Below, piece by piece: positions 52,076 to 63,663 of a DNA stretch of 64,000 bases. The notes under the pieces were generated by a model. That model did no database searches. It was not told where the DNA came from and saw nothing but the letters and a program-made list of their open reading frames with translations. Each line of letters begins with the position of its first letter. Within the stretch, counting starts at the first letter, position 1. The translations under genes and the position numbers were made by a program. This stretch comes from Siphlonurus alternatus (taxonomy: Eukaryota > Arthropoda > Insecta > Ephemeroptera > Siphlonuridae), in NCBI GenBank assembly GCA_949825025.1, contig OX463780.1:20168356-20232355 (forward strand), written 5' to 3'.

Positions 52076-52236
52076 TTATGTCAATTTGTTATTGACAATA
52101 ATGTCCTCTATAATTAAACATATAAAATTGGCTAATTCAGTTCAGTGTGTAATGTTTTGCTCAGCTCACACGTTACTAAAATACATTACATTTTTTAGTT
52201 AGAAAAAGATGTGCTTTGTATCTAAATTTACATTAA

Positions 52237-52582
52237 GGGTAAGGTAACGCCACCAATGTTAAAAAAAAATCCCTCACAAAAATTCTGAAAAAAATTTAAA
52301 ATGTTCTCCTCTATACCCCCTATCAGTACCTAAAATATCAGGTATACAAATACGATCTAGTTTTTGAGTTATAAATTTTTAAAGTTGACTACTTTAACAT
52401 GGAGAAATGAAACTCCCATGTTAAATTGGTCAACTTTAAAAATTCATAACTCAAAAACTAGATCGTATTTGTATACCTGATATTTTAGCTACTGATAGGG
52501 GGTGTAGAGGAGAACATTTTAAATTTTTTTCAGAATTTTTGTGAGAGGGATTTTTTTTAACATTGGTGGCGTTACCTTACCC
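52237..52582. mobile_element. TTAA-flanked foldback MITE nested in the P-like element
   Basis: Ends GGGTAAGGTAACGCCACCAA are inverted and flanked by TTAA (52233-52236, 52583-52586). It is a near-perfect palindrome, related in its interior to 32952-33316. Confidence 0.92.
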
Positions 52583-53888
52583 TTAATTTATTTTACTCAG
52601 TTGCTTTTGTTGCAGAACATGGGAGACTTTCTGATGACGCTGCATGGACAGCAGTTTCCGTGGCAAACCTGTAGATTATTTAAAATAAAATTAAAGTGAC
52701 AAAAACTTCAGAAACGTGTATTCAATATCTCCAGCAAGTTAAAATTTATTTGACATTTCGTAAGAAATAATATTTATATTGTATCTCTCCTATATAGACT
52801 AACAGCAGTTACCACGCTTAATTGCTTGAAATAACTTACAGTAATTAAGTGACATAAAGTTGCCAAATTATAATTATAACTATCTTTTATAGCTTTTACC
52901 GTGTGGTGACGGACAATAGGATCTAACAAGAAGATTCAGTAACCCTGCATGTTGTTGTTTATACTATGCACTGAACTACAGCTTTGCTGGATTATTTTCT
53001 GAGTTCATTTTGCCACTTTCCGGTAAAAGCTAATTAAGTTACTTTGACAGCTCTGCCTCATTTAATTGTATAATTACAGTAAAAGCAGTAAGTCTCTATT
53101 GTTGCAGGAGAATTGTTAATCAATATTATATATGATATAATATATATATATAAATTTAAACCTAATATAAATTTAAATAATGTATGACTATAATTAGTAT
53201 ATGACGAGTATGTCTTAATTATTATTAAAGAAGGAAGTGCTTAGGGAACCGTATATTATAATTTTGCTTCAAAATATTTTAATGATGACTTTTTTTTTTA
53301 CCAAAAAATTTCAAAATAATAAGATATATCGAAGGAATCATTTCAATAATTTATTGATGAACCAATTTTATTATATATTTTGTTTATTGAACAAAAGGTC
53401 TATCACACAATAAAAATTGATTGTAGGAACAGACCCATTATTAACTTAACTATAATTACTATAAATATAATTAATAGTATAATATATAATCTTAAATACA
53501 CTCATGCAACTTAAACTACTGGAGGTATAAATCAGAAATATGAAAAAAGTGCATGCATGCATGGCTCAGTCATAACATATTTACCAATATAATAAATATA
53601 ATGTTACGACTCTACATTATAATATATGTAGAGTAATCTTTGTATATATACAGTATAGGAAAATAAATTAACTTTTAAATAATATGCAGTATATTATAAT
53701 ATATATTAAAGTATTATAATTAAATATAATTTTTACTCAATAAAAAAAAACTTTCTGATAAATTTGATTGTAATAAAATGTACAATAAATGTATAAAATA
53801 TATTATTTTAATTAAACTATCACTATCATTGCCATATTATAATTATGTATATGTAAATATATTATTTATATATTTACCGCTTATTTAG

Positions 53889-54006
53889 GCCTGTTCGTAA
53901 ACCCTGCTCGGTGTACACTTTCTGCACCCAATCGACCTTATGTACATGTGATATAAGGTCGATTGGGTGTAGAAAGTGTACACCGAGCAGGGTTTACGAA
54001 CAGGCC
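53889..54006. repeat. Hairpin (~53-bp arms) at the distal end of the THAP frame
   Basis: Sequence 53889-53941 returns as its reverse complement at 53953-54006 with about one mismatch, around a ~10-base loop. It lies inside the P-like transposon and forms the last part of the THAP reading frame. This may be a rearrangement junction left by internal deletion or aborted repair, or a separate short foldback insertion. Confidence 0.85.
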
Positions 54007-54393
54007 TTTTATCTCCACGTTCATCAGTAGCTCATTAACAATTTTTCTGTTTTCTCTCTTCTGGCCCTTCTGATCTCTCAAAATTTGTTTTTCAGTAGGG
54101 ACTTTATCCACTTTGCCAGGAAGTTTTAATGTTGGCAACGTTTCATTGGGGAGTCTGCATCTGCATGTTGATTCTTTTGACATTATTCTGCATTATTGAT
54201 TAGTATGCAATAGGTGTGGTTCAAAGTGTTCTGAACAAATTCTAGAGTTTTGAATGTTGGAGGTGTCGCTTCTTTTACATAGCTTATGCCACAAACTTCG
54301 AAGATGGGAGTCGGCAGGAAAACGATAAAATTTGATTTCATTTTTAACAGACGATTCGTAATTTTTACAACTGTAAATGGCACAACGAACCAT
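53938..54393 (-). pseudogene. THAP-domain N-terminus of P-like transposase, interrupted by one in-frame stop
   Basis: Starting at ATG 54393, 66 codons encode a THAP zinc-binding domain of the C2CH type: C4 and C9, FPAD near residue 25-28, W35, then C53 and H56 in ICSEHF. A TAA at 54193-54195 follows. The same frame continues with CRIMSKEST and CRLPNETLPTLKLPGK, resembling the (A)VPT(L/I) segment that follows THAP domains, then a basic QKGQKRENRK stretch, and stops at 53938. A single stop in otherwise consistent frame suggests a recently dead or stop-interrupted gene. The last ~25 codons run into a hairpin (53889-54006), so the original downstream sequence appears lost or rearranged. THAP domains bind specific DNA and form the N-terminus of P transposases. 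No catalytic domain is visible. It could alternatively be a host THAP gene fragment, but its position inside the inverted repeats argues against that. Confidence 0.82.
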
Positions 54394-54814
54394 TGTTAAA
54401 TATATTTTATATAATTTTATATTTAACGCGCTAAGATTTTACCTTAAACTTCACTAAAATTCCGTCAGAGGTCCATATCAATCGACATTCCTATATTCTA
54501 CAACGTTCTGCACGCGAGAGATGGCGTGACATTCGAGCCTGTGACGTCACATCTCTCTGATTGGAGCGCATTTCTGAACGTTTCGCGCGAACTTTAAAAA
54601 CCTGCGCCGGCTTGTCGGAGCGTCCAACCTTATGTAGAGGGACCTTGTGTCCGTAGTACTGCCGTACTCCGTATAATCGGTGTGATTTATTGCTAAAAGA
54701 TGGCAGCACCTACCAAGAAAATATAAATGGCGCTGGTTTTAAATAATTGTTATCTGGAAATTTTCATTTCATCAGAAACCTAGCCAGTAGCCAGCTCCTT
54801 TTGTAGCATTGCAG

Positions 54815-54960
54815 GCGCGAATTCCCGGAGGGAGGGGGGGGACCCTCGAGGGTCTTCACGAGGTCAATGTAAAAACAAAATTGGAGTAGGGGAAATGTCT
54901 ACAATTTCTCATGTTAAATCCAACAGTTCGGACCCCCCACTGGATTTGATATGGTGCCTG
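54815..54960 (+). repeat. G-run repeat, copy B
   Basis: CAGGCGCGAATTCCCGG, a G9 run, AGGTCAATGTAAAAACAAA, ATTGGAGTAGGGGAAATG and CATGTTAAATCCAACAGTT: same order of blocks as 14105-14275. Confidence 0.65.
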
Positions 54961-56108
<1,148 letters not shown>

Positions 56109-56346
56109 GATGGTGTTCCGTCAAAAACGACTAACTCATTTTATCGCGTCCTCTCAAAAACGACCAACTCGTTTCATCGCGAGCCGAGATGGTCGGTTTT
56201 GCACTATGGGTTTCCAGGTATAAAAAAAGATGTATACCTGGAAACCCATTGTGCAAAAGCGACCATCTCGGCTTGCGATAAAACGAGTTGGTCGTTTTTG
56301 AGAGGACGCGATAAAATGAGTTAGTCGTTTTTGACGGAACACCATC
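56109..56346. repeat. 238-bp near-perfect palindrome
   Basis: GATGGTGTTCCGTCAAAAAC at the left is matched by its complement ending at 56346. Each arm contains two CGACCAACTCGTTT-like repeats. It closes on GGTTTCCAGGTAT with a short A-rich loop. Probably a foldback MITE; no target duplication was found. Confidence 0.88.
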
Positions 56347-56628
56347 GAGTTGATATAAACAATTAATTTTCATACATTACTATATTAATTTATTATTTTA
56401 GACTGCAAGGTATCCAGTCATGAACTAGCACAAGTGATATCAGCATTGATTACAAAGTTCACAATCAATTAAGTCAGACAAAAAATCTCTGGTTGAAATT
56501 AAAGACTGTCTAAGCAGTCTATTGACATACATACTTATTTTTTTTATGTTTACAGTGATAGATTTAGAAGGTGACAACGATCGAGCTTATGTTTGATTTT
56601 CTCTATGAACATGCTGCCAACAACTTAA

Positions 56629-56966
56629 AGGCATACAGGCCTCAAAATACAAATTAGACAGTCACCAAGTGGGTTTAGAGTATATAATCAACATTCGCAT
56701 CATTTTTTTCCACGTGTGATGCACCCGTGCGAAGTCGCAGTTCAAAGTAAGAAATTTAGTCCTTGATGACGTCACGAAATCCTTGATGACGTCACAACTC
56801 AATGCTAATCGGTGCCAGCTGTGAGTTGTGATGTCAGCAAGGACTTTCTTTACAGCGCGACTTCGCACAGACGCATCGCGCACAGGTAAAAATAATACGA
56901 ATGTTGATTATAAACTTGAGCAACACTTAATGTCTGTCTAATTTGTAATTTTAGGCCTGTATACCT
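56629..56966. mobile_element. TTAA-flanked foldback MITE, 338 bp
   Basis: Inverted ends AGGCATACAGGCCTCAAAAT and ATTTTAGGCCTGTATACCT are flanked by TTAA (56625-56628, 56967-56970). Arms share AATTAGACAG and GAAGTCGC blocks; the interior repeats CCTTGATGACGTCAC twice. Confidence 0.88.
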
Positions 56967-57495
56967 TTAACTGTATTAGACTTTATTTTGGTTTATATTT
57001 TTAGAAGGGGAGTGAATGAGAAACACATCTTGGTATTTTTTTGTGTTTATAAGGGTAAAAGAAATTTCAAGTTTAAAGCAGAATTATGAATTGTAATATT
57101 ATACATAATATAATATATTAATGCCATGGTTCCGCGAAAAAAGCGCCGGTTTGCGTTTTTCAGAACTTTACAAAATGACAAGTTTGCTTTTTCAATGCAA
57201 TCGTAAATTAAAATAACAAATTTGATGAAAATAAACATTTTTTATAAAAGCAAAAGCTATTTTGTAACATTCCATAAACACAAACCAGTATATTGTTCTT
57301 TTTTTTTTTCCCCCATGGAACCATCAATACATATTTTACCCAATTTAATAAAACTAAAGAAAATGAAAATGTGTTGACATATATACCACGAGAACAAAAA
57401 ATGTTTGGTATAATAATACTCCCTTTAAATACATTTATACTCAATGCAAACTGGTCTAGTGCAAGGAAAAATACAAATATTGTATAATATTTTAT

Positions 57496-57681
57496 CAACG
57501 ATTATGTATACTGGAGAATGGCCTAGGATTTCAAATTCAGGAACCGCAATACTTGACAATTTTACTAAATGCACTCATCAAAATCGGCATCATGACATAC
57601 CAGGGATCCAACATGGCGTCGCATTGGTGGCAAATGTGTCCGGTTTTAAAGTTAGACCATCCTCCCAGTCTACAATCGTTG
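57496..57681. mobile_element. Short MITE of the same GGATGG family
   Basis: Ends CAACGATTATGTATACTGG and CCAGTCTACAATCGTTG are inverted. GGTTTTAAAGTTAGACCATCC and CAGGGATCC match the 13.7 kb element in reverse. 186 bp. Confidence 0.72.
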
Positions 57682-58205
57682 ATATTTTATATTTATATAG
57701 AAATAATTTTGAAGTAACAAAAAATATACAGTATAAAGATGTATATATTTATAATTTTTTTAAATGCACAATTAGAACTCTGTCATTTAATTAGATATTA
57801 TTTGTTTTTAAATTACAAAATTGCCATACAATATTGAATATTCAACAGACTAATTAGCAAAGAGTATCAGCTCAGTCTGATGAGTGTTAGTAATTAATTT
57901 GAATAACATATAATGACAGTATAAGTGTTACCATAGTACAAAATCTCTAGACCAAAGTGGTCATTTTGTTCTATTCTTTTTGTTACATAGAAAAAAAAAA
58001 AAAAAAAAACAGAACATCAATAAAAATATGAAAAATGCAGGCAGGGACCACACTTAACATTTCCATATCAAAACACACTGGAGAACACAAAGCATAGGGT
58101 AAATAGATTGTTTTCTGTATACAGAGGTAATTATCCATATTGCTGAACTGCAATTCACGGCAAGTTATTGCAGGAAACTCCTGACAAAGTTAATATCAGT
58201 CAGTT

Positions 58206-58424
58206 ATCATTCCTTGTTCAGAATAATGAGCTATCTGTCTACCACAATCTCATGTGCAATAATGAGTTATCTGCTATATCAGGCGAGTTCAATTAAAAGC
58301 TGCAAATAGGTTTCATATAAAGCTCATTGTGTTGCTCACTTAAAATAGCAGATACATAGCTCATTATTACACATGAAATCGTGGTAGGCAGCTAGATGGC
58401 TCATTATTTAGGACGAGGAATGAT
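58206..58424. repeat. Imperfect palindrome, ~219 bp
   Basis: ATCATTCCTTGTTCAGAATA at 58206 pairs with the segment ending 58424 (TAGGACGAGGAATGAT). AATAATGAGCTATCTG recurs within each arm. Likely a foldback MITE. Confidence 0.7.
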
Positions 58425-59201
58425 ATAAGCCTGGAAAATACTGCGTGTAAAATGCATTTTTCTTCCGTTTTCTAAGAAAAGCAAAATGTAGTCTACATGC
58501 AATTGACTGTACAATGTTAGAAAATGTTAGTGTTGTTTATAATTATTTAAGGACTTGTAAATTATAATAATATTATAGTGTACAGTATACATTTACTTTT
58601 TTTCATGTTGCAATAAATTTAATTAGCTTACAATATAATATACTGTATTGAAGTTCACACATGATGTATTTCATTTCTTTATCATCAAGATATTTTTTTC
58701 TCAATTCACCAAATAAATTTAATGTGTTTCATAATGATCATTAATTATACACTGTATAATGCTTAACAGATTGCAGAAAATATAAACAAATCATATTGAA
58801 GCCAATGTAAATATATTAATAATTACCGTTGTCCCTAAAATCATTCAGATCTATGGCACTAAAAAATTGTACTAACGAAAGACAGGGAAGCAAAAATTTA
58901 AATTGATTTGCATGGAAGGAATAGGAAACATTTAATACAGTAGTGACCATCATACTTGTTAGATGAGGTGTATTAAATTATGAAAAATTACATCTTTACT
59001 GGAAGTGAGATTTTTAATTGGGGTTTAAACATGATTAGTATTTTCTCCTTACCAATACAATATTCTAACAATTACTATTGTAAAAGAACAAAAATATAAT
59101 ATTGAAGTAAATGCTTCTACATTAGCAGGAGAAAAAGAATAAGTCAATATAAAAGTTCATCACATCACCATTCACTGCTAAAAAAAAAAATAATAAAAAA
59201 T

Positions 59202-59241
<40 letters not shown>

Positions 59242-59282
59242 CATGAATAATTATGTAGGTGACGATAAAAAACACACAACAG

Positions 59283-59345
59283 ATTGATTGATTGGTTGGT
59301 ATTTTGGGGCAATTGACACATTTTGGTCATGTATAACCCCCAAAC
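59283..59345 (-). repeat. Dispersed repeat with AATC-type tail, second copy
   Basis: Minus-strand GACCAAAATGTGTCAATTGC, CCCAAAATACCAACC, AATCAATCAATC. Matches 4066-4160 and ends in short AATC repeats, as some retroposon tails do. Confidence 0.6.
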
Positions 59346-59596
59346 ACACAATAATATTTAATATTAATATTTTTATATAAAAGAAAGAAAGAAAAAAAAA
59401 AGTGTGTAGGAAGTGATACTACATTTTTTACAGAAATGCTACTCTTAAAATACAAACAACACAATACGAAGTAATCTAAATATTTGTCATATTTTTATGA
59501 ACACATGTTGAAAGTTGTTAAGAGTAGAAAGTCTGCTATCCCTAGTTGATGGGGTTGTTGCGGTAGGTGGTGGTTGTTACAAAAAGTTGCAATTGT

Positions 59597-62500
59597 TTAC
59601 ATTCGAGATCCTTTTTGCTGGAGAACCTGGAAAAAAGAGTTTCTTAGTTATGCAACGTAACCTCACATAATGCCCTCAACAGCTATTCAGCTAATTACAC
59701 GAAATATGCTACTACTTTTGTCCAGAAGCCAAAAACTTAAGTTAACTTAACTCTTATTAAGGGTTGACCTCAGTTAATGGAGATCTCGGAATCGTCCCCT
59801 TGAACTTAGAACTCACCATCATTAGGTGGCATGCAAATTTTGAGAAAACTGAGGTAGAAGATTAACATTATGGACAGAAACAGAAAATGGAGCTATTGTG
59901 AGGAAACCGCCCCCTTAAATTTGCTTAAACCATAAGCGATTGAGTTTTAGAGCATTGTCCAATTTTTAAAATTGATTTCATTCACTTCCGTCAGACAGAA
60001 ATTTCTTTTTACTCCGGAAGTAACTGAGCTCAATCGATATAAAGTTTTTTTTCCTCCTTTTTTTTTTTAAACTATGATTCTATTTACTTCTATATTTTTC
60101 TAATCTAAATGAATAATAAAGACATTGCAATAAAAAGAAAAATTATGAACCAGGAAATGAAGTATTTGCTGGGCTAGTGCTTTTTTTACCATAACTTTTA
60201 GATTATAGATCATTATATAGGTATACCTCAACACCCCATACCATTCATTCATATTATCTTCCTCCAAAATTAGCCTGAAGTTACGGCTTTTCTCTTTACA
60301 TTTAAAGTTGCAATCAAGCAGAAAAGTTGACAATAGAAATACTGATTGACTTCTTACCTTTGCCCTGTCTGTGGGTTCTGCCTCCTTGCTGTTGAGAGAA
60401 GCCCCGTACTCGCGGGAGACAACACACAGGAATTCGGCATGATCCTCGTTGCCGTAATTGTATTGCGAGCCAATGTTGATCAACTGAAATCACATATGTT
60501 CATGAGCAAGTGACGTGGGACGAATTGTCTCTGATATTAGATGACAGTTGATCCCCAGGTCATCAAATGTGTTTCAGATAAAAAAAAAAATAAAAAATAA
60601 ATAAAAATTATAGACTATGAAAATTTAATTTAACACATTATTAATAAAATCAAAAGGTATGAGCTCAGACACCATCTGACTTATGGTCAGCAAATTGCAG
60701 TATTTTCAATGTGAGCACCACTGTCACCAAATCTCTGGTAGCAAATGTACAAAAATAAAGGCCAGCAAAAGAAAATTGCACACTATTTTGAGTTAAATAG
60801 TAGTGAAATACATCGAGAACCAGAGGATAAAAAATATTGATTCTAGCAATTTATAGCAGTTACAAAACAATAGACCACTTGCTATGTTATAGCAAAAAGT
60901 ACACAAACTCGTCCACCCATTGTATTGTTGTTGTTGAATAAATGTGTATACATTTTGTTTATACATTGAGTCTTATGAAAAATTTACCATTTTCACACAC
61001 AGATTTCAAAATACAGTACTACAAACGTATGATTCTAAATATGAAAATATCACCAGAATCTGCAGTTTTAAGCCATTTATACCGGTACCCCTGAAATGCA
61101 ATTAGTAAGATTTCTTCATTTTCATAACTTTAATTTCAAATTATACCAAATCAGCCAATTGCGTAGAGAAATTAAAGCTTTCAGCAAGCTCGCTCCAGAG
61201 ATTGTTGATTATTGTAACACTTAAAAAAATATATATCAACATACTGGATCTTGCTGAAAGTTTTGCTTACAGTACTCCATGCAATTAGGTTGCTGCATGC
61301 CATTTTTTTAGTAGCTCAATCGAAAGAGGAGGTTGAGAAATGCACCTATGAATTTTATGCGATTTTTTTTAGTACTGCATCATAACTAAAATGGAGATGA
61401 TAAGAGGTCACGTGACCTGGAGGCGCCTGCCGCAACGCCTATGACGTCATTACATTCTTTGGTTTATCTATATAACACATGTAAACAATTATTGCATTGT
61501 TGCTTGTTTATTAAAAATTAGTATTTGTTTCCATAGCAACGTGGTTGTTTACAAGCATTATATAGTTGACCCAAAGAATGTAATGACGTCATAGGCGTTG
61601 CGGACAAAGCCTCCAGGTCACGTGACCTCTTTTCATCCCTATTTTAGGTATGATGCAGTACGAAAAAAAATCGCATAAAATTCACAGGTGTATTTTTCAA
61701 CCTCCTCTTTCAATTGAGCTACTAAAAAAATGGTATGCAGCAACCTAATTGGCTGATTATGTATAATTTGAAATTTAATATAATATGGAAATGAAGGAAA
61801 CTTCTTCCTGTGTGCATTTCAGGGATATAAATGGCCAAAAACTGCTTATTCTAGTAATATTTTTAATTTTTGGATTTGTATGTTTGTAATACAGTATATT
61901 GAAATCTGTGTGTGGAAATCATAAATTTCCTATGAGGTCCTATGTACAATGTAAACAAAATTTATACTGCACACATAATCAACAACAAAAACAATAAAGT
62001 GGGTGTGTGAGGTTGTTACTTTTTGCTAAAACAGGGTTTTGCATGTAGTATATTTTAGTAAATAAAAAAAATATATACGGCCTTGTCGGTGTGAATGCAC
62101 CGTTCTTGTTAGATCACCGAAGTTAAGCAACGTCAAGCGTGGTTAGTACTTGGAGGGGTGACGCTGTAAAAAGTGACACTGCTGCCATCTACTGGCACAC
62201 GTGCTGTATATACGGCGGCACAATGGACAACATGCATGAAAATTTTTTATTGCAGAAAAGAATAGAGGGTACCAAATTATGCTACTCTGAATTTTTTCAG
62301 ATTTTTTTGAGACCCGGAACTATTTTTAAATAATTATTGAAAGTCCTGTGATTTCAGTTGGCACCCCTGCAGCCTTAATAAAAAGGATGGAGACTGGACG
62401 CCTATTGACGCCTCCAGGGGGCGTGGCCGCACTTTCAATAATTATTTAAAAATAGTTCTGGGTCTCAAAAAAATCTGAAAAAATTCAGAGTAGCATAATT

Positions 62501-63628
62501 TGGTACCTTCTATTCATTTCTGCAATAAAAAATTTCATGTATGTTGTCCATTGTTCACGGTGCTGCCATCTCTCGGAATATTTCCGAAGGAAGTGATCAC
62601 CCCTGTAAGTTCAAATACTGCAGGCCTCACAGATCTGGTAGTCGAGCCCAGAAGAGTGCAGGAAAGGGTTCTGGGAGCCTGGTAAGCCCCAGCTCGGTCG
62701 CAAGATAACTCTTACACACAAGGTTAAATACCTGGCCACACCCGAAAGGGTAAAATGGCGTCAAGGATATAAACTTTTTGTTAACTTTAAAAAAAAAAAA
62801 AAAAAGGGTGAAATCTACACTGTCACTTTAAAAAAGGACAAATATCAGCGTGTCATGGCCATTGCTTAAAATATTTTCTGATGGTAAACTGAAAAAAAAA
62901 AAATTAGGCCATAATAAAATAAAAGACAAAATAAAAATTAGTTTGCTAACAAAAAAAAAAAAAAACAAAAAAAGTATAGATTTTGAGTAATTGTTTCAAA
63001 AAGATACTGATTTGACTAAAAGCCACAGCAGTCCCCATTTAGAACAATGCTAATCTTCAATGCTAAGTATATCGAAAAATTAACTGTTTTTGTCCTTTTT
63101 TTATGACAATCAATTTAATAATAATAATAATTGTTTATTTTAATTTAATTTGTTTAATTTCAGGATGTCATGATGGTTTGCTAAAATTTTCAGAGTGTCA
63201 GACTATCTATTAAGCCTATATATTTTTCTTACCACTGACATTAATGCCTTCAGGGCTATGGAGTTTTTAGCTCTGTTATTGTTGGTAAATGGTTTTATAC
63301 TTGCAAAATAATTACATAAAATACTAAACATTATTGTTCATATTGTTGTTATTATACGCTAAAAAACACAAGAAAATAATAATATTTGTTTTTAACATTT
63401 TCATAGATGGTAGAAATTCCTCTTAGTTTCTCCATATTACCTGCTCGAACTTCCATCCATCTGAGAGAGTTGAGACCATCTGCGTAAGTTCATCCTCATG
63501 ACACTGCAGGACACGGTACACATGCTTGCGAGAGTCACGCAGGGGGCGGGAGTCACGCAGGCAGATGCGCTCCTTGGCCAGGCGGATCAGCTCTGTGATG
63601 TTGTAGAACTCTGCTTCCTCCAGCACAC
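59597..63628 (-). CDS. KCTD5: KCTD2/5/17-family BTB adaptor of Cullin-3 ligases, last three coding exons (5' part off the window)
   Basis: Coding exons on the minus strand: 63441-63628 (enters in phase 1), 60358-60483 and 59597-59626, joined by GT-AG introns of 2,957 and 731 bp. They encode the C-terminal 113 residues. [16 protein letters not shown] is the end of the BTB/T1 domain. [44 protein letters not shown] and VVSREY are the conserved C-terminal domain. The last exon codes VLQQKGSRM then TAA, the family's very short last exon. Known role: KCTD2, KCTD5 and KCTD17 form pentameric substrate adaptors for CUL3; KCTD5 targets G-protein beta-gamma and KCTD17 acts on trichoplein in ciliogenesis. 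A single invertebrate gene usually stands for all three, so the symbol is approximate. The BTB N-terminus should lie right of base 64,000. The large intron carries a foldback element with a nested 460-bp MITE and a 5S-headed SINE. Confidence 0.93.
59755..59885 (-). repeat. Dispersed repeat, copy B (KCTD intron)
   Basis: Reverse-complement match to positions 1-165, lacking a ~25-base stretch present there. It lies in the intron before the last KCTD exon. Family unknown. Confidence 0.7.
60885..62035. mobile_element. Large imperfect foldback element hosting the 460-bp MITE
   Basis: The left arm (~60885-61165) and right arm (~61740-62035) are diverged reverse complements: TAGCAAAAAGT at 60.89 kb with ACTTTTTGCTA at 62.02 kb, CACACACAGATTTCAA, CCATTTATA, CCCTGAAATGCA, and AAATCAGCCAATTG with AATTGGCTGATTA. 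It sits in the large KCTD intron. No coding capacity is seen. Confidence 0.78.
61287..61746. mobile_element. 460-bp foldback MITE, AATT target duplication (KCTD intron)
   Basis: Second copy of the family, exactly 460 bp, flanked by AATT (61283-61286 and 61747-61750). It interrupts a larger imperfect palindrome (60885-62035). The uninterrupted opposite arm of that host reads GCAATTGGCTGATT, proving the empty site had one AATT. Confidence 0.92.
62077..62805 (+). mobile_element. 5S rRNA-headed SINE, interrupted by a MITE
   Basis: Bases 62077-62164 are clearly 5S rRNA-derived: TGAATGCACCG, GATCACCGAAGTTAAGCAACG (internal promoter box A region), GTGGTTAGTACTTGG and GGGTGAC (box C region). The 5S similarity then stops. 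After a nested foldback MITE (62222-62552) the body continues (GGGTTCTGGGAGCCTGG, CTTACACACAAGGTTAAAT, CACACCCGAAAGGG) and ends in an A-run at 62789-62805. A 5S-type RNA polymerase III promoter plus an A-tail defines a SINE3-type retroposon. It lies antisense in the large KCTD intron. It is not a functional 5S gene because the 3' third of 5S is missing. Confidence 0.82.
62222..62552. mobile_element. Foldback MITE of the TTTATTGCAG family nested in a 5S-headed SINE
   Basis: Inverted ends AATGGACAACATGCATGAAA and GTTGTCCATT, with TTTATTGCAGAAAAGAATAG and a central GACGCCTCCAGGGGGCGTGG. It splits the SINE at 62077-62805, so it is younger than that SINE. No clear target duplication. Confidence 0.9.
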
Positions 63629-63663
63629 CTGTAGCAAACGTTTTATTAGAAATGGGTAATTTC

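Larger units (their letters stand above)
49943..54647 (-). mobile_element. P-element-like DNA transposon, degenerate, 4,705 bp
   Basis: The ends are perfect 31-bp inverted repeats (49943-49973 and 54617-54647) beginning CAAGGTCCCTCTACATAAGG. Both sides are flanked by the direct repeat TGTCCGTAG (49934-49942 and 54648-54656). The 31-bp length, the 5'-CA start and the internal ACATAAGGT string all resemble the Drosophila P element as I recall it. Further in, both ends share an inverted block (CCAATCAGAGA then CGTCACAGGCTCGA). A THAP-domain frame starts about 255 bp inside the right end and reads inward, where P transposase would start. No long frame for the catalytic (RNase H-like) domain survives, and a TTAA-flanked MITE (52237-52582) and a SINE scrap (50635-50668) are nested inside. 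It therefore looks non-autonomous and old. Reading strand is taken from the THAP frame. P superfamily placement is inference from ends plus THAP. Confidence 0.85.
57000..59590. other. Intergenic stretch downstream of the KCTD gene
   Basis: Besides the MITE at 57.5 kb, palindrome at 58.2 kb and AATC repeat at 59.3 kb it is AT-rich. The right part should include the KCTD 3' untranslated region, but I could not place its poly(A) site. The 116-codon frame at 57444-57794 runs through a MITE and is not a gene. Confidence 0.5.

Noticed and set aside
57444..57794. 116-codon frame
   Set aside because: Most of it crosses the 186-bp MITE and AT-rich flanks; composition is not coding-like.
62077..62164. 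Functional 5S rRNA gene
   Set aside because: Only the first ~88 bases match 5S and the sequence then changes to a SINE body with an A-tail.
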